Positions 42,153-51,379 of a DNA stretch of 64,000 bases are shown here, in pieces. A model generated the notes under the pieces. The model saw only the letters and a program-made list of their open reading frames with translations, did not search any database and was not told the origin of the DNA. The position numbers and the translations under genes were made by a program. The stretch is from Adlercreutzia shanghongiae (lineage in GTDB: Bacteria; Actinomycetota; Coriobacteriia; Coriobacteriales; Eggerthellaceae), in NCBI RefSeq assembly GCF_035830635.1, contig NZ_JAYMFI010000019.1:42016-106015 (forward strand), read 5' to 3'. Every line of letters starts with the position of its first letter. The stretch's first letter is position 1.

Positions 42153-44071
42153 GCGACACCCAAGAAACGGTAACCAAAGACGCGGCCACCCCCGAGGCGG
42201 CCCCCGAGAAGCCCAAGCGCGGCCGCCCGCGCAAGAAGGTCGCCGAGGACGCGCCTGCCGAGGCGGCAGAGGCCTCGGCCGAGACCCCGGCCAAGAATAC
42301 GACCCGCCGCCGCACGGCGGCCAAAGCTGCGGAGGAGGCGCCGGCCGAAGAGGCCCCGAAGCCCCGCCGCGCCCGCGCGCGCAAGAGCGCCGAGACGGCC
42401 GAGGCTGCTGCGCCCGAGGGCGGGGCCGCCCCGACGGAGGCGCCGGCCGAAGAGGCCCCCAAGCCCCGCCGCGCCCGCACGCGCAAGGCTGCCGCCGAGG
42501 CCGAGCCGCCTGCCGAGGGGCAGCCTGCGGCAGACAAGGCCCCTGAGGCTGACGCCTCCGTCGGGGCCGCTAAGGCTGAGGGCGAGAAGCCCGCGGCCAA
42601 GCGCGAGCGCACCACGACCACCGTGGTTCGCCGCCGCGACCGCGAGGAGCGCCGCCAGAACCAGAACCAGAACGGCCAGAACGGTAACCAGAGCCAGGGC
42701 AACCAGGGCAAGCAGAACGCCCCGGGCAACAAGAAGAACAAGAAGAACCGCCACGAGAACCGCAATCGCGAGGTGCAGCCTTCGGTGACCAAAGAAGAGC
42801 TGGCCGAGCTTAAGGTGGCCGACCTGCGTGCCCGAGCTGCCGAGCTTTCCCTCGATGGCGCGGGCATGAAGAAGGCCGAGCTGGTGGATGCCGTCTACGA
42901 GGCCACCTGCAAGGCCGAGGGCTTCACTGAGGTCACCGGCGTGCTCGATGTCATGGGCGACGGCTACGGTTTCTTGCGCACCTCGGGCTACCTGCCCGGC
43001 GAGAACGACATTTACGTGGGTCTCGCCACGATTCGCAAGAACGGTCTTCGCAAGGGCGACATGGTCACGGGCACGACCCGTCCGGCCCGCCCCAACGACA
43101 AGTTTGCGGCCCTGCAGAAGGTGAGCGCCGTCAATGGCATGCCCCCCGAGGTCATGGCCCTGCGCCCCAAGTTCGCCGACCTCACGCCGGTGTTCCCCGA
43201 CGAGCGTTTGCTCATGGAGCACGGCAAGAACACCACCACGGCCCGCGTCATCGACCTGACGGCCCCCATCGGCAAGGGTCAGCGCGGCCTTATCGTGTCG
43301 CCCCCCAAGGCCGGCAAGACCACGGTGCTCAAGGACATCGCCGCGGCCATCTCGGCCAACAATCCCGATGTGCATCTCATGTACCTGGGCATCGACGAGC
43401 GCCCCGAGGAGGCTACCGACATGGAGCGCTCCATTCGCGGCGAGGTGGTCTCCTCCACCTTCGATATGCCCTCCGAGAACCACATCCAGGTGGCCGAGCT
43501 CGTCATCGAGCGCGCCAAGCGCCTGGTGGAACAGGGCAAGGACGTCGTTATCCTGCTGGACTCCATCACCCGTCTGGCCCGCGCCTACAACCTGGCCCAA
43601 CCCGCCAGCGGACGCATCCTGTCCGGCGGCGTGGATTCCACGGCGCTGTACCCGCCCAAGCGCTTCCTCGGCGCCGCCCGCAACATCGAGAACGGCGGCA
43701 GCCTCACCATTCTCGCCTCGGCCCTCATCGAGACCGGCTCGAAGATGGACGAGGTGATCTTCGAGGAGTTCAAGGGCACGGGCAACATGGAGCTCAAGCT
43801 CGACCGCTACCTGGCCGACCGCCGCATCTTCCCGGCCATCGACCCCATCTCCTCGGGCACGCGCAAAGAGGAGCTGCTCATGGACCCGCAGGAGGCCCCG
43901 CTCATCTGGGGCGTGCGCCGCATTCTGGCGAACACGAACTCCACCGAGCGCGCCATGGACATGCTCATCAAGTCGCTTAAGCAGACCAACTCCAACCAGG
44001 AGTTCCTGCTGCGCATGGCCAAGAAGATGCAGACCCAGCAGGGCCGCGCGGACGACGGCGTCGAGCTGTAA
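42149..44071 (+). CDS. rho: Transcription termination factor Rho
   Basis: Hexameric RNA helicase that ends transcription. The 640-residue protein is long because of an N-terminal disordered region (residues 1-210). It alternates Ala/Glu/Pro with basic patches ([10 protein letters not shown], repeated KPRRARARK) and ends in an Asn/Gln-rich stretch ([20 protein letters not shown]). Then come the Rho N-terminal domain ([20 protein letters not shown]), the cold-shock RNA-binding fold ([20 protein letters not shown]), Walker A in [13 protein letters not shown] near residue 385, [13 protein letters not shown], and the Walker B / Q-loop region [16 protein letters not shown]. Insertions here are usual in actinobacteria. 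Confidence 0.96.
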   Translation: MSDTQETVTKDAATPEAAPEKPKRGRPRKKVAEDAPAEAAEASAETPAKNTTRRRTAAKAAEEAPAEEAPKPRRARARKSAETAEAAAPEGGAAPTEAPAEEAPKPRRARTRKAAAEAEPPAEGQPAADKAPEADASVGAAKAEGEKPAAKRERTTTTVVRRRDREERRQNQNQNGQNGNQSQGNQGKQNAPGNKKNKKNRHENRNREVQPSVTKEELAELKVADLRARAAELSLDGAGMKKAELVDAVYEATCKAEGFTEVTGVLDVMGDGYGFLRTSGYLPGENDIYVGLATIRKNGLRKGDMVTGTTRPARPNDKFAALQKVSAVNGMPPEVMALRPKFADLTPVFPDERLLMEHGKNTTTARVIDLTAPIGKGQRGLIVSPPKAGKTTVLKDIAAAISANNPDVHLMYLGIDERPEEATDMERSIRGEVVSSTFDMPSENHIQVAELVIERAKRLVEQGKDVVILLDSITRLARAYNLAQPASGRILSGGVDSTALYPPKRFLGAARNIENGGSLTILASALIETGSKMDEVIFEEFKGTGNMELKLDRYLADRRIFPAIDPISSGTRKEELLMDPQEAPLIWGVRRILANTNSTERAMDMLIKSLKQTNSNQEFLLRMAKKMQTQQGRADDGVEL

Positions 44072-44088
44072 GAAGGCGGGCTAACGTC

Positions 44089-45234
44089 ATGACCGAACAG
44101 AACCAATGGCAAAACGCCGCCTGGGGAAGCGCTCCCCAGTCCGGGGCGCCGCAGCCCCAGCCCGTGCCGCAGAGCGGCCAGCCGCAGCCCCAGCCTCAGG
44201 CCCAGCCGCATCCGGCGCAGCCCTATGGCTACGGAGCCGCGCAGCCCCAGCCGGCCTATGCGCCCCAGGCTCAGGCCCAGGGCATCTACGCTGCGCCGGC
44301 CCAGCCCCAGAAGCGCCGTGGCTGGATCGTCGGTCTGGCCGCCGTGCTGACGGTGCTCGTGCTCGGCATCGCCACCATCGGCTCGTGCACCTCGGTGTTC
44401 ACGAGCTCCATGGGGGCCTTCTCCTACGAGTCGCCCTCCTGGACCGAGACCGTCGCCGGCGACACTGTGGGCATCATCAACATCAGCGGAACCATCCAGT
44501 ACGACGGCACCACCTCAAGCCCCGAGGGCCTTAAAGCCCAGCTTGACGCCGCGGAGCAGAACCCGCATATCAAGGCGGTCGTGCTGCGGGTGAACTCCGG
44601 GGGAGGGGTGGCCACGGCCGGCGAGGAGATGAGCGCCTACATCCGCGACTTCTCAAAGCCCGTCGTGGTCTCGAGCGCCTCCATCAACGCGAGCGCCGCC
44701 TATATGATCTCGTCCCAGGCCGACTACATCTTCACGGACAAGACCACCTCCATCGGCTCCATCGGCGTCATCATGTCGGTGACCGATTTGTCGGGGCTCT
44801 ACGAGAAGCTCGGCATTTCCATCGAGAACATCACGTCGGCCGACGCCAAGGACTCCGGCGCCGGCAACCGTCCCCTTACCGAGGAGGAGCGCGCCTGGTA
44901 CCAAGACCAGGTGGACCAGATCAACGAGGTATTCATTCAGACGGTCTCCGAGGGCCGCGACATGCCCGTCGATGAGGTGCGCGCCTTGGCCACGGGTCTT
45001 ACCTTCACCGGCATGGATGCCGTGGAAAACGGCCTGGCCGACGAGCTGGGCACGCAAGAGGCGGCCGTGGCGAAGGCCTGCGAGCTGGCGGGCATATCCG
45101 ATGCGGATACCGTGTATCTGCAGTCGAGCTCAAGCGACCTGTCCCGTCTTCTCGATATCATGGGCACGCAAGATTCGCAAGATCTTTCCGAGGCTTTGAA
45201 GGAGTTAGAGAACCGTGTCGGACTTGAAGGATAA
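44089..45234 (+). CDS. sppA: Signal peptide peptidase SppA (S49 family)
   Basis: Membrane serine-lysine protease that degrades cleaved signal peptides. The 381-residue protein has a Pro/Gln-rich cytoplasmic N-terminus of about 75 residues and a membrane helix near 80-105 (GWIVGLAAVLTVLVLGIATI). The S49 domain follows: VAGDTVGIINISGTIQYDG, AVVLRVNSGGGVATAGEEM, the nucleophile Ser in SASINASAAYMISS near residue 203, IGSIGVIMSVTDLSGLYEKL, and the general-base Lys in TSADAKDSG near 262. It is the short, single-domain form. It overlaps metG by 20 bp. Confidence 0.92.
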   Translation: MTEQNQWQNAAWGSAPQSGAPQPQPVPQSGQPQPQPQAQPHPAQPYGYGAAQPQPAYAPQAQAQGIYAAPAQPQKRRGWIVGLAAVLTVLVLGIATIGSCTSVFTSSMGAFSYESPSWTETVAGDTVGIINISGTIQYDGTTSSPEGLKAQLDAAEQNPHIKAVVLRVNSGGGVATAGEEMSAYIRDFSKPVVVSSASINASAAYMISSQADYIFTDKTTSIGSIGVIMSVTDLSGLYEKLGISIENITSADAKDSGAGNRPLTEEERAWYQDQVDQINEVFIQTVSEGRDMPVDEVRALATGLTFTGMDAVENGLADELGTQEAAVAKACELAGISDADTVYLQSSSSDLSRLLDIMGTQDSQDLSEALKELENRVGLEG

Positions 45235-47236
45235 CACCCGCCCCCAGTGGCCCGCCCGCGCCGTGGTGACGGCCGGCATGCCCTACGGCAACAAGCCCTT
45301 GCACTTCGGCCATATCGGCGGTGTGTTCGTGCCCGCCGACGCCTTCGCGCGCTTTCTGCGCGACCGCATCGGCGCCGAGAACGTGCGCTTCGTCTCCGGC
45401 ACCGACTGCTTCGGCAGCCCCATCAACGAGGGCTACCGCAAGCTCGTAGAGGTCGGCGAGTTTTCGGGCACCATCGCCGACTACGTGCTGGCCAATCACG
45501 AGCGCCAGAAGGCCACGCTCGAGGCCTTCCAGGTGAGCCTGGACATCTACGAGGGCAGCGGTATCGGGCATGCGGGCGACGTGCACCAGATGATTACCGA
45601 CCAGTTCATCGAGCGGCTGCACGAGGCGGGGCACTTGAAGCTGGATTCCACCCTGCAGTTCTACGACGCTGAGGCCGGCACCTTCTTGAACGGTCGCCAG
45701 GTGCAGGGGCGCTGCCCCGTGCAGGGCTGCAAGTCCGAGCACGCCTACGCCGACGAGTGCGACCTGGGCCACCAGTACGCGCCGGTGGACCTCATCGCGC
45801 CGGTGTCCACGCTCACGGGCACCGCGCCCGAGATGCGCCCGGTGGAGAACTGGTACTTCGATCTGCCCGCCTTCGAGGGCTTCCTGAAGGAGCACGTGCG
45901 CGCCCTGGAGGCCGACGACGAGGTGCGCCCCGTGGTCACGAAGGCCATCGCCGAGTTTCTGGCGCCTCCGGTGATCTTCGTGAAGAACGAGCACTTGGAA
46001 GAGTACGAGGCCATGGCCCCGAGCCTGCCGCCCCATGAGTTCCGCCCCGCCGAGGGCAACAAGCAGTCCTTCGAGATTCAGTTCGCCACCATCGGCGAGC
46101 GCGATGCGGCCCGCGACGCGCTGGCCGCGGCCGGCCTGCGCTTCCGCACCTCGAAGACCCTCGTGCCCTTCCGCATCACGGGCAACATCGAATGGGGCGT
46201 GCGCGCACCGGTCTTGGGCGACGTGGAGGGGCTCACCGTGTGGTGCTGGCCCGAGTCGCTGTGGGCGCCCATATCGTTCACCATCACCGTGAACGACGAG
46301 CGCGGGCTGCCGCGCACGAGCTGGCGCGACTTCTGGTGCTCCGACGACGCGCGGGTCTACCAGTTCATCGGCCAGGATAACCTGTACTTCTACGGCGTGG
46401 CCCAGCCGGCGCTGTGGGAGGCGCTGCGCCCGGGCGGCCTGTTCGCTGAGGGCCCCGACTCCCAGATGCGCCAGACCACGCTCGTGGCGAACCACCACAT
46501 GCTCTTCGGGAAGAAGAAGGCCTCCTCGTCGGGCTCGGTGAAGCCGCCCACGGGCGAGGAGCTCTTGGAGCACTACACTGCCGAGCAGCTGCGCGCGCAC
46601 TTTCTGGCCCTGGGCCTCGACCAGAAGTCGGTCGGTTTCTCGCCGAAGCCCTTCGACCCCGACCCGGCCAAGCGCGACGATCCGCGGGTGGCCGACCCGG
46701 TGCTCAAGGAGGGCGCGCTGCTCACCAACGTGTTCAATCGCCTGGCGCGCAGCTGCTTCTACGAGGCGGGCAAGAACTTCGATGGCTGCATGCCCCTAGG
46801 CCCGGTGACCGAAGAGGTGCGCGAGCGTGCCTATAAGGCGCTGCTCGGCTATGACGAACTCATGCACAAGGTCGAGCTGCATTCGGTGATGTCGCTGTGC
46901 GATGAGTTCATCCGCTTCTCGAACAAGTGGTGGGCCGACGGTATCAAGGCCGCCGAGGAGTCGGGGGACGCATCGGCGCGCCGTCAGGTGCTGCTGGATT
47001 CTTTCTACCTGCTGCGCGTGGCCACGCTGCTGATGCACCCCATTGTTCCTGCGGGCTGCGAGAAGATTTGCGACTATATGAGCTTCGGCTTCGAGGACTT
47101 CTTCAGCTGGAACTACGATTTCGAGTCCAACGAGGAGCTGTGCCCGGCCATCGAGATCGACGCCGGCGCTCATCGCGTCCACGAGCTGCCCCCGCGCTTC
47201 GACTTCTTCCGCAAGCACGAGAGCCAGTACAAGTAG
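45215..47236 (+). CDS. metG: Methionyl-tRNA synthetase-like class I ligase
   Basis: The 673-residue protein has the class I core with a MetRS-like start, TAGMPYGNKPLHFGHIGG, containing the HIGH-type HFGH at residues 30-33. FVSGTDCFGSPINEGYRKL, a zinc-type insert (GRCPVQGCKSEHAYADECDL), and WYFDLPAFEGFL follow. The KMSKS loop is replaced by GKKKASSSG near residue 432, which is diverged. A helical anticodon-binding domain follows (ALLTNVFNRLARSCFYEA), with no EMAP-like tRNA-binding tail. MetRS is the best match, but a second specialised copy in the genome cannot be ruled out. GTG start, coupled to sppA by overlap; a terminator follows at 47410. Confidence 0.82.
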   Translation: MSDLKDNTRPQWPARAVVTAGMPYGNKPLHFGHIGGVFVPADAFARFLRDRIGAENVRFVSGTDCFGSPINEGYRKLVEVGEFSGTIADYVLANHERQKATLEAFQVSLDIYEGSGIGHAGDVHQMITDQFIERLHEAGHLKLDSTLQFYDAEAGTFLNGRQVQGRCPVQGCKSEHAYADECDLGHQYAPVDLIAPVSTLTGTAPEMRPVENWYFDLPAFEGFLKEHVRALEADDEVRPVVTKAIAEFLAPPVIFVKNEHLEEYEAMAPSLPPHEFRPAEGNKQSFEIQFATIGERDAARDALAAAGLRFRTSKTLVPFRITGNIEWGVRAPVLGDVEGLTVWCWPESLWAPISFTITVNDERGLPRTSWRDFWCSDDARVYQFIGQDNLYFYGVAQPALWEALRPGGLFAEGPDSQMRQTTLVANHHMLFGKKKASSSGSVKPPTGEELLEHYTAEQLRAHFLALGLDQKSVGFSPKPFDPDPAKRDDPRVADPVLKEGALLTNVFNRLARSCFYEAGKNFDGCMPLGPVTEEVRERAYKALLGYDELMHKVELHSVMSLCDEFIRFSNKWWADGIKAAEESGDASARRQVLLDSFYLLRVATLLMHPIVPAGCEKICDYMSFGFEDFFSWNYDFESNEELCPAIEIDAGAHRVHELPPRFDFFRKHESQYK

Positions 47237-47277
47237 GATTCGCGTGCGGTTCGCCCGATTGCCGTGCCGAAGGGCAA

Positions 47278-47424
47278 ATGCCATGGGCGACATCGGCAGT
47301 GCGCTTGGAAGTCGGTGCAGCGGGCATCGGCCTGGCTGGAATCGGCCTGGCGGGCATCGGCCTGGCCGTACTTACCTGGGCGCTGCGAGGGTCGATAGAG
47401 CAGGAATCGGGAGTCCGTGTTTGA
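47278..47424 (+). CDS. Possible small membrane peptide
   Basis: A 48-codon frame starts at ATG 47278 after AAGGG. It encodes a short polar head, then GIGLAGIGLAGIGLAVLTWAL, which would make one membrane helix, then a charged end. The helix comes from a roughly 15-bp tandem repeat (ATCGGCCTGGC). The stop codon lies inside the metG terminator hairpin. Could be a chance frame. Confidence 0.3.
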   Translation: MPWATSAVRLEVGAAGIGLAGIGLAGIGLAVLTWALRGSIEQESGVRV

Positions 47425-47437
47425 CGGGCTCCTTTTT
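47410..47437 (+). terminator. Terminator after metG
   Basis: GGAGTCCGT at 47410-47418 pairs with ACGGGCTCC at 47424-47432 (one G-U), followed by TTTTTC. A textbook intrinsic terminator. Confidence 0.85.
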
Positions 47438-47500
47438 CTTTGGAGTTGGCAAGGCTCGCGATTCGAGGGGCCGCGAAGTGCATCGCTGACGCTCGACTCG

Positions 47501-47729
47501 CGAAAAAGCACATTTTCCAAATGGTTTTCCTTGTTTGTGCAATATGGCTGAGAATCGATATGGAATAATGCCAGTTCAACGAGGTATGCAGAAAGAGCCA
47601 TGCGAGCTTCGTGCTCGGAAAATTTGGAAAATGCGATATTTTGGCCGCGCTTATTTGGAAAATGCGCTTTTCTGAAAAGCGAGCGGCGTGAGAGCGTGAA
47701 AGCTGGCCAATTTTGCACATTTTCCAAAT
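47501..47729. repeat. Four copies of the ATTTGGAAAATGYGC motif
   Basis: Copies at 47501-47522 (reverse), 47622-47634 (forward), 47653-47674 (forward) and 47715-47729 (reverse), in a lower-GC intergenic stretch. Two further copies lie at 41 kb. ATGCCAGTTC at about 47569-47578 is also shared with that region. The rest of 47438-47802 has no gene. Confidence 0.65.
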
Positions 47730-47802
47730 CTTGACTTTGCTGCAGGGGCTGACCGCAATGGCTGAATAGGGATGGGATTACTTGTCGCGTAAGGAGGGGC
47801 AA

Positions 47803-48951
47803 TTGGCTACGATCATCGAGGGGCTGACCGCGGCGCAGTGTTGGACCTGTGGCAGTTTCTACGGGTTGTTCATCGGCGAGACCGTCAGTTTGGATACGGG
47901 GGACCGGGTTCCCAAGTTGCGACCGCCGCTGGGAAATCCCGACACCGAAGAGCGCGCGTGGCTGTTGGCAAGCGAGCGACTGGAGATTGTCTACGAGGAG
48001 GCGGTCGAATACGCGGAGGCGGCGAGGTGCGATGCGCCCTTCAAGCCGTCGGAGCAGATGGCTGCGAAGGTGCTCGATCAGGGTGCGGGCATGGTGAGCG
48101 CGCCGGTGCGCGTGATGGCGCCGGGCCGGGCATCGCGCCGGACGACGTCTACCATGGTGTGCCGCGTGAGTGCTGCTGTCCCGCATCCGGGCTCCTTCAT
48201 TCGCGGACCCGGCGAGGGGCTGCTTATTGCCAGTCCCGAGATGGCGGTGCTCCAGCTGGCCCTCAAGATGCCGCTGCCCAAGTTGGCGGAGCTGGTTTCC
48301 GAGCTCTGCTCCACATACTACTACGGCCTTGTGGAGGCATCTCAGATGAGTCGCGGCGCCGAAGGGCTGCGCGCCGAGGTGGCGCTTCGGGAGCAGGCGC
48401 TCAGCAATCGCCCCGTTCCCGTCTCGTGCCTTCGGGCTATGGCGCGGTTTGGGGCGCAGTCTGCCGGCTCCAGAGCCGGTCGCGCCATGGCCCGGGCGGT
48501 GCGCTGCGCGGTGGACGGCTCGGCCTCGCCCATGGAAACCGCCCTGGCGCTCATGCTCTCGCTCCCGAAGAGCGTTGGCGGCTACGGGCTGCCCAAGCCG
48601 CAGATGAACCGCATAGTGCCGGTGGATGCTGAGGCGGGGCGGGTGCGCGTGGCGGATCTGTTCTGGCCCGAAGCGCAGGTAGCGGTGGAATACGACAGCG
48701 ACGCCTTCCATGCAAAAGGGGAGAAGCTGCGCCTCGATGCGCTGCGGCGCAACCAGCTGGAATCGTGCTCGGTGACCGTGCTCACGGCGACGGCGCAGCA
48801 CCTGTCGTCGCTCGCGGCGCTGGACGAGCTGGCCGGCCAAATCGCCCGCGCCCTAGGGCGCAGCTTCCATCGGAATCGCCTCGCAAGCGCGTCCGAGCGG
48901 GCTGGCCTGCTCGCGTCCTTGAAGCAGCGCAGCATAGAAGGGCTCCGCTGA
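47803..48951 (+). CDS. Hypothetical protein with C-terminal nuclease-like domain
   Basis: TTG at 47803 with AAGGAGG six bases upstream gives 382 residues; another TTG at 47782 lacks a site. The N-terminal two thirds are helical without recognised motifs, with possible metal residues in CWTCGSF near the start. From about residue 285, VRVADLFWPEAQVAVEYDSD, then a His and a Lys (AFHAKGEKLRLDALRRNQLE), resemble the Vsr/DUF559 type of PD-(D/E)xK nuclease fold, with Asp, Glu-x-Asp and downstream Arg-Asn. The start region reads like winged-helix regulators fused to such folds in abortive-infection proteins, but this is uncertain. A 13-bp tandem repeat begins at its stop codon. Confidence 0.65.
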   Translation: MATIIEGLTAAQCWTCGSFYGLFIGETVSLDTGDRVPKLRPPLGNPDTEERAWLLASERLEIVYEEAVEYAEAARCDAPFKPSEQMAAKVLDQGAGMVSAPVRVMAPGRASRRTTSTMVCRVSAAVPHPGSFIRGPGEGLLIASPEMAVLQLALKMPLPKLAELVSELCSTYYYGLVEASQMSRGAEGLRAEVALREQALSNRPVPVSCLRAMARFGAQSAGSRAGRAMARAVRCAVDGSASPMETALALMLSLPKSVGGYGLPKPQMNRIVPVDAEAGRVRVADLFWPEAQVAVEYDSDAFHAKGEKLRLDALRRNQLESCSVTVLTATAQHLSSLAALDELAGQIARALGRSFHRNRLASASERAGLLASLKQRSIEGLR

Positions 48952-49009
48952 GCGGCGTCGATGAGCGGCGTCGATGAGCGGTGTCGATGAGCGGTGTCGA
49001 TGAGCGGTG
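48950..49009. repeat. 13-bp tandem repeats at the 3' end of the nuclease-like gene
   Basis: GAGCGGYGTCGAT is repeated four times (48950, 48963, 48976, 48989) with a partial fifth at 49002. The first copy contains the stop codon of the upstream gene, so slippage could change its end. Confidence 0.85.
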
Positions 49010-49018
49010 CGCAGCGGC

Positions 49019-49276
49019 AATGAAGCTGAGCCTGTTGAGGAGGATCGTGCCCATGCCCGCGCCGACGACGGTCAAATACCACGGCCGGCGGAACACCACG
49101 TTGGTCCGTCGGAACCAGAGGCCCATGGCGAAATACGTGAGCGCGCTGGCGCATACCGGCGTCACCCACGGGGGGAAGACGTGCCCGTCTGCAAGGAGGG
49201 ACGCGGGAAAGAGCAGGGGACCTTGAAAGGCCATGTCGGCCCATGTCCAGTACAGGGTGATGCCCGCCAAAAGCGG
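49019..49276 (-). pseudogene. Remnant of a multi-spanning membrane protein
   Basis: A reverse-strand frame encodes about 86 residues with the look of a real membrane protein: PLLAGITLYWTWADMAFQGP, then WVTPVCASALTYFAMGLWFR, then WYLTVVGAGMGTILLNRLSF. That is three hydrophobic helices with basic loops. The frame then runs into the 13-bp repeats and antisense of the neighbouring gene, and it lacks a ribosome site. It resembles the N-terminal membrane part of the large LuxR-type membrane regulators common in Eggerthellaceae, so I read it as a decayed fragment. The similarity is from memory of family style, not a search. Confidence 0.4.
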
Positions 49277-49335
49277 CAAAGGGCGGCAAAGGGGGCGGAC
49301 CCCTGCCCGGTGGGGTGTTTTCTTTACGCAATCCC

Positions 49336-49363
49336 TTGCATTAGCGGGGGATTGTGCTATTTT
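49336..49363 (+). promoter_or_regulatory. Promoter of rpsB-tsf
   Basis: TTGCAT at 49336-49341 and TATTTT at 49358-49363 with a 16-bp spacer. The same -35 and spacing occur before rpmE at 58222. It leaves a GC-rich leader of about 135 nt before rpsB, which could host the autoregulatory site known for S2 in other bacteria. Confidence 0.65.
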
Positions 49364-49505
49364 AGACAGGCTGTGTCTGCGAGGGTCGCAGGAACAGCGG
49401 CAACTATCACACATGCTCGGGCGACCGGCGCTGCGAGTGGCCACCGGAAAAAGGCTGCAGTAAGCTGGGAAGACCTCGGGCAGAGGACTAACGAATGGAG
49501 AGAAC

Positions 49506-50330
49506 ATGACGAAAGTCAGCATCACCACGCTGCTCGACGCCGGCGCGCACTTCGGGCATCAGACCCGCCGCTGGAACCCCAAGATGAAACCGTACATCTT
49601 CGGCAATCGCGGCGATATCTACATCATCGACCTCAAGCAGACCCTCTACGGTCTTGACGCTGCCTATACCTTCGTGAGCAACCTCACCAAGAAGGGCGGC
49701 ACCGTTCTGTTCGTGGGCACCAAGAAGCAGGCCCAGGAGGCCGTCTCCGAGGCTGCCAACCGCTGCGGCATGCCCTACGTGAACGCCCGCTGGCTCGGCG
49801 GCATGCTCACCAACTTCGCCACCATCCGCACCCGCGTGAAGCGCATGGAGGAGCTGGAGGCCATGGACGCCGACGGCCGCATGGCGCTTCTGCCCAAGAA
49901 GGAGCAGATCCTGCTGCACAAGGAGCTGGCGAAGCTGCAGACCAACCTGAACGGCATCCGCAACATGAAGAAGGTGCCCGACGCCATCTTCGTGATTGAC
50001 ACCAACCGCGAGGGCATCGCCATCCATGAGGCCCATCGCCTCGAGATTCCCGTGGTGGGCACGCTGGACACCAACTGCGATCCCGACGACGTAGATTACG
50101 GCATCCCGGCCAACGACGACGCCATCCGCTCCGTGCGCCTGCTCGCCGACTTCATCGCCGACGCCGTTATCGCCGGCACCGGCGCTGACGTGACCGCCGC
50201 CGAGATGGCCGGCGAGGCCGCTGCCGCCGACGCCGTGGCCGAGGTGGCCACCGAGGCCGCCGAGGACGTGGCCGCCGGCGCCGCGGCCGAGGTTGTCGCC
50301 GACGTCGTGGCCGACGCCGTGGCCGAGTAA
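49506..50330 (+). CDS. rpsB: 30S ribosomal protein S2
   Basis: The 274-residue protein begins [20 protein letters not shown], then [57 protein letters not shown] near residue 92, and the conserved [20 protein letters not shown] and [20 protein letters not shown]. About 50 residues of Ala/Glu/Val-rich tail ([20 protein letters not shown]) extend beyond the core. Followed after 41 bp by tsf in the standard S2-EF-Ts operon. Confidence 0.97.
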   Translation: MTKVSITTLLDAGAHFGHQTRRWNPKMKPYIFGNRGDIYIIDLKQTLYGLDAAYTFVSNLTKKGGTVLFVGTKKQAQEAVSEAANRCGMPYVNARWLGGMLTNFATIRTRVKRMEELEAMDADGRMALLPKKEQILLHKELAKLQTNLNGIRNMKKVPDAIFVIDTNREGIAIHEAHRLEIPVVGTLDTNCDPDDVDYGIPANDDAIRSVRLLADFIADAVIAGTGADVTAAEMAGEAAAADAVAEVATEAAEDVAAGAAAEVVADVVADAVAE

Positions 50331-50371
50331 ACCCGAGGTAGTAAGACTCTCATTCCCCAAAGGAGGAATTC

Positions 50372-51232
50372 ATGGCTAACATCACCGCTTCCATGGTGAA
50401 GGAGCTCCGCGAGATGACCGGCGCGGGCATGATGGAGTGCAAGAAGGCCCTGGCCGAGGCCGAGGGCGACATGGAGAAAGCCGTCGACGTGCTGCGCACC
50501 CGCGGTCTGGCCGCCGTGGCCAAGAAGGCGGGACGCGCCACCAACGAGGGCACCGTCATGGCCATCGTGGACGACGCCTGCACCACCGGCGCCGTGGTCG
50601 AGCTGAACTGCGAGACCGACTTCGTGGGCATGAACGAGAAGTTCAAGGCCTATGCCGAGAAGATCGCCCGCGCCGCCCTGGCCTCCAAGGCCGCCGACGT
50701 GGACGCTCTGAAGGCCGCTTCCATCGACGGCGAGACCGTCGAGGAGATCGTGACCGACTGCATCCACGTGATGGGCGAGAACTCCCAGCTGGCCCGCGTG
50801 GCTGTGGTGGAGGCCCAGGCCGTGTCCGCCTATATCCATGGCGGCGGCAAGATCGGCGTGCTGGTGACCTTCAACGTCGAGGGCATCGACCCGGCCTCCG
50901 AGGACTTCCAGAAGTGCGGTCGCGACATCGCCATGCAGGTCGCCGCTCTGAACCCGGTGTCCGCCACCCGCGAGGACGTGCCCGCCGACGTGGCCGCCCA
51001 CGAGATGGAGATCTACAAGGCCCAGGCCGCCGAGTCCGGCAAGCCGGAGGCCATCCAGGAGAAGATCGCCGAGGGCCGCATGGACAAGTTCTACAAGGAG
51101 AACTGCCTCGCCGAGCAGGACTTCGTGAAGAATCCCGACCTCACGGTGTCCCAGTACGCCGACGAGTGCGCCAAGGCCATGGGCGGCACGATCGCCATCA
51201 CCGGCTTCGTGCGCTTCGCTCTGGGCGAGTAG
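50372..51232 (+). CDS. tsf: Translation elongation factor Ts
   Basis: Nucleotide exchange factor for EF-Tu. The 286-residue protein has the UBA-like start ITASMVKELREMTGAGMMEC, then KKALAEAEGDMEKAVDVLR, KKAGRATNEGTVMAIVDDAC, VELNCETDFVGMNEKFKAYA with the TDFV contact to EF-Tu near residue 80, the Asn-x-Val region (LVTFNVEGIDPASEDFQKCG), and FYKENCLAEQDFVKNPDLTV near the C-terminus. GGAGGAAT precedes the start. A strong terminator follows. Confidence 0.97.
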   Translation: MANITASMVKELREMTGAGMMECKKALAEAEGDMEKAVDVLRTRGLAAVAKKAGRATNEGTVMAIVDDACTTGAVVELNCETDFVGMNEKFKAYAEKIARAALASKAADVDALKAASIDGETVEEIVTDCIHVMGENSQLARVAVVEAQAVSAYIHGGGKIGVLVTFNVEGIDPASEDFQKCGRDIAMQVAALNPVSATREDVPADVAAHEMEIYKAQAAESGKPEAIQEKIAEGRMDKFYKENCLAEQDFVKNPDLTVSQYADECAKAMGGTIAITGFVRFALGE

Positions 51233-51277
51233 CCTGCAAGCGAGAACTCGCACCTGTAGTTTTTGCTCCAGAATCGG

Positions 51278-51308
51278 AAAAAGCCCGCGCGTTGGCGCGG
51301 GCTTTTTT
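51278..51308 (+). terminator. Terminator after tsf
   Basis: AAAAAGCCCGCGC at 51278-51290 pairs with GCGCGGGCTTTTTT at 51295-51308 around a 4-nt loop, ending in a six-T run. The -10 candidate TATAAT for murA begins directly after it, at 51310. Confidence 0.95.
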
Positions 51309-51309
51309 C

Positions 51310-51315
51310 TATAAT
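51310..51315 (+). promoter_or_regulatory. Candidate -10 element of murA
   Basis: A perfect TATAAT lies 65 bp before the murA start, immediately after the tsf terminator. The -35 would fall inside the terminator stem and is not recognisable. Confidence 0.5.
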
Positions 51316-51379
51316 AAGAGCACTTATGGATTAATGCATGACTTGCGGGCGTCGCGGCGCCCCGGCAAAAGGACTAGAA

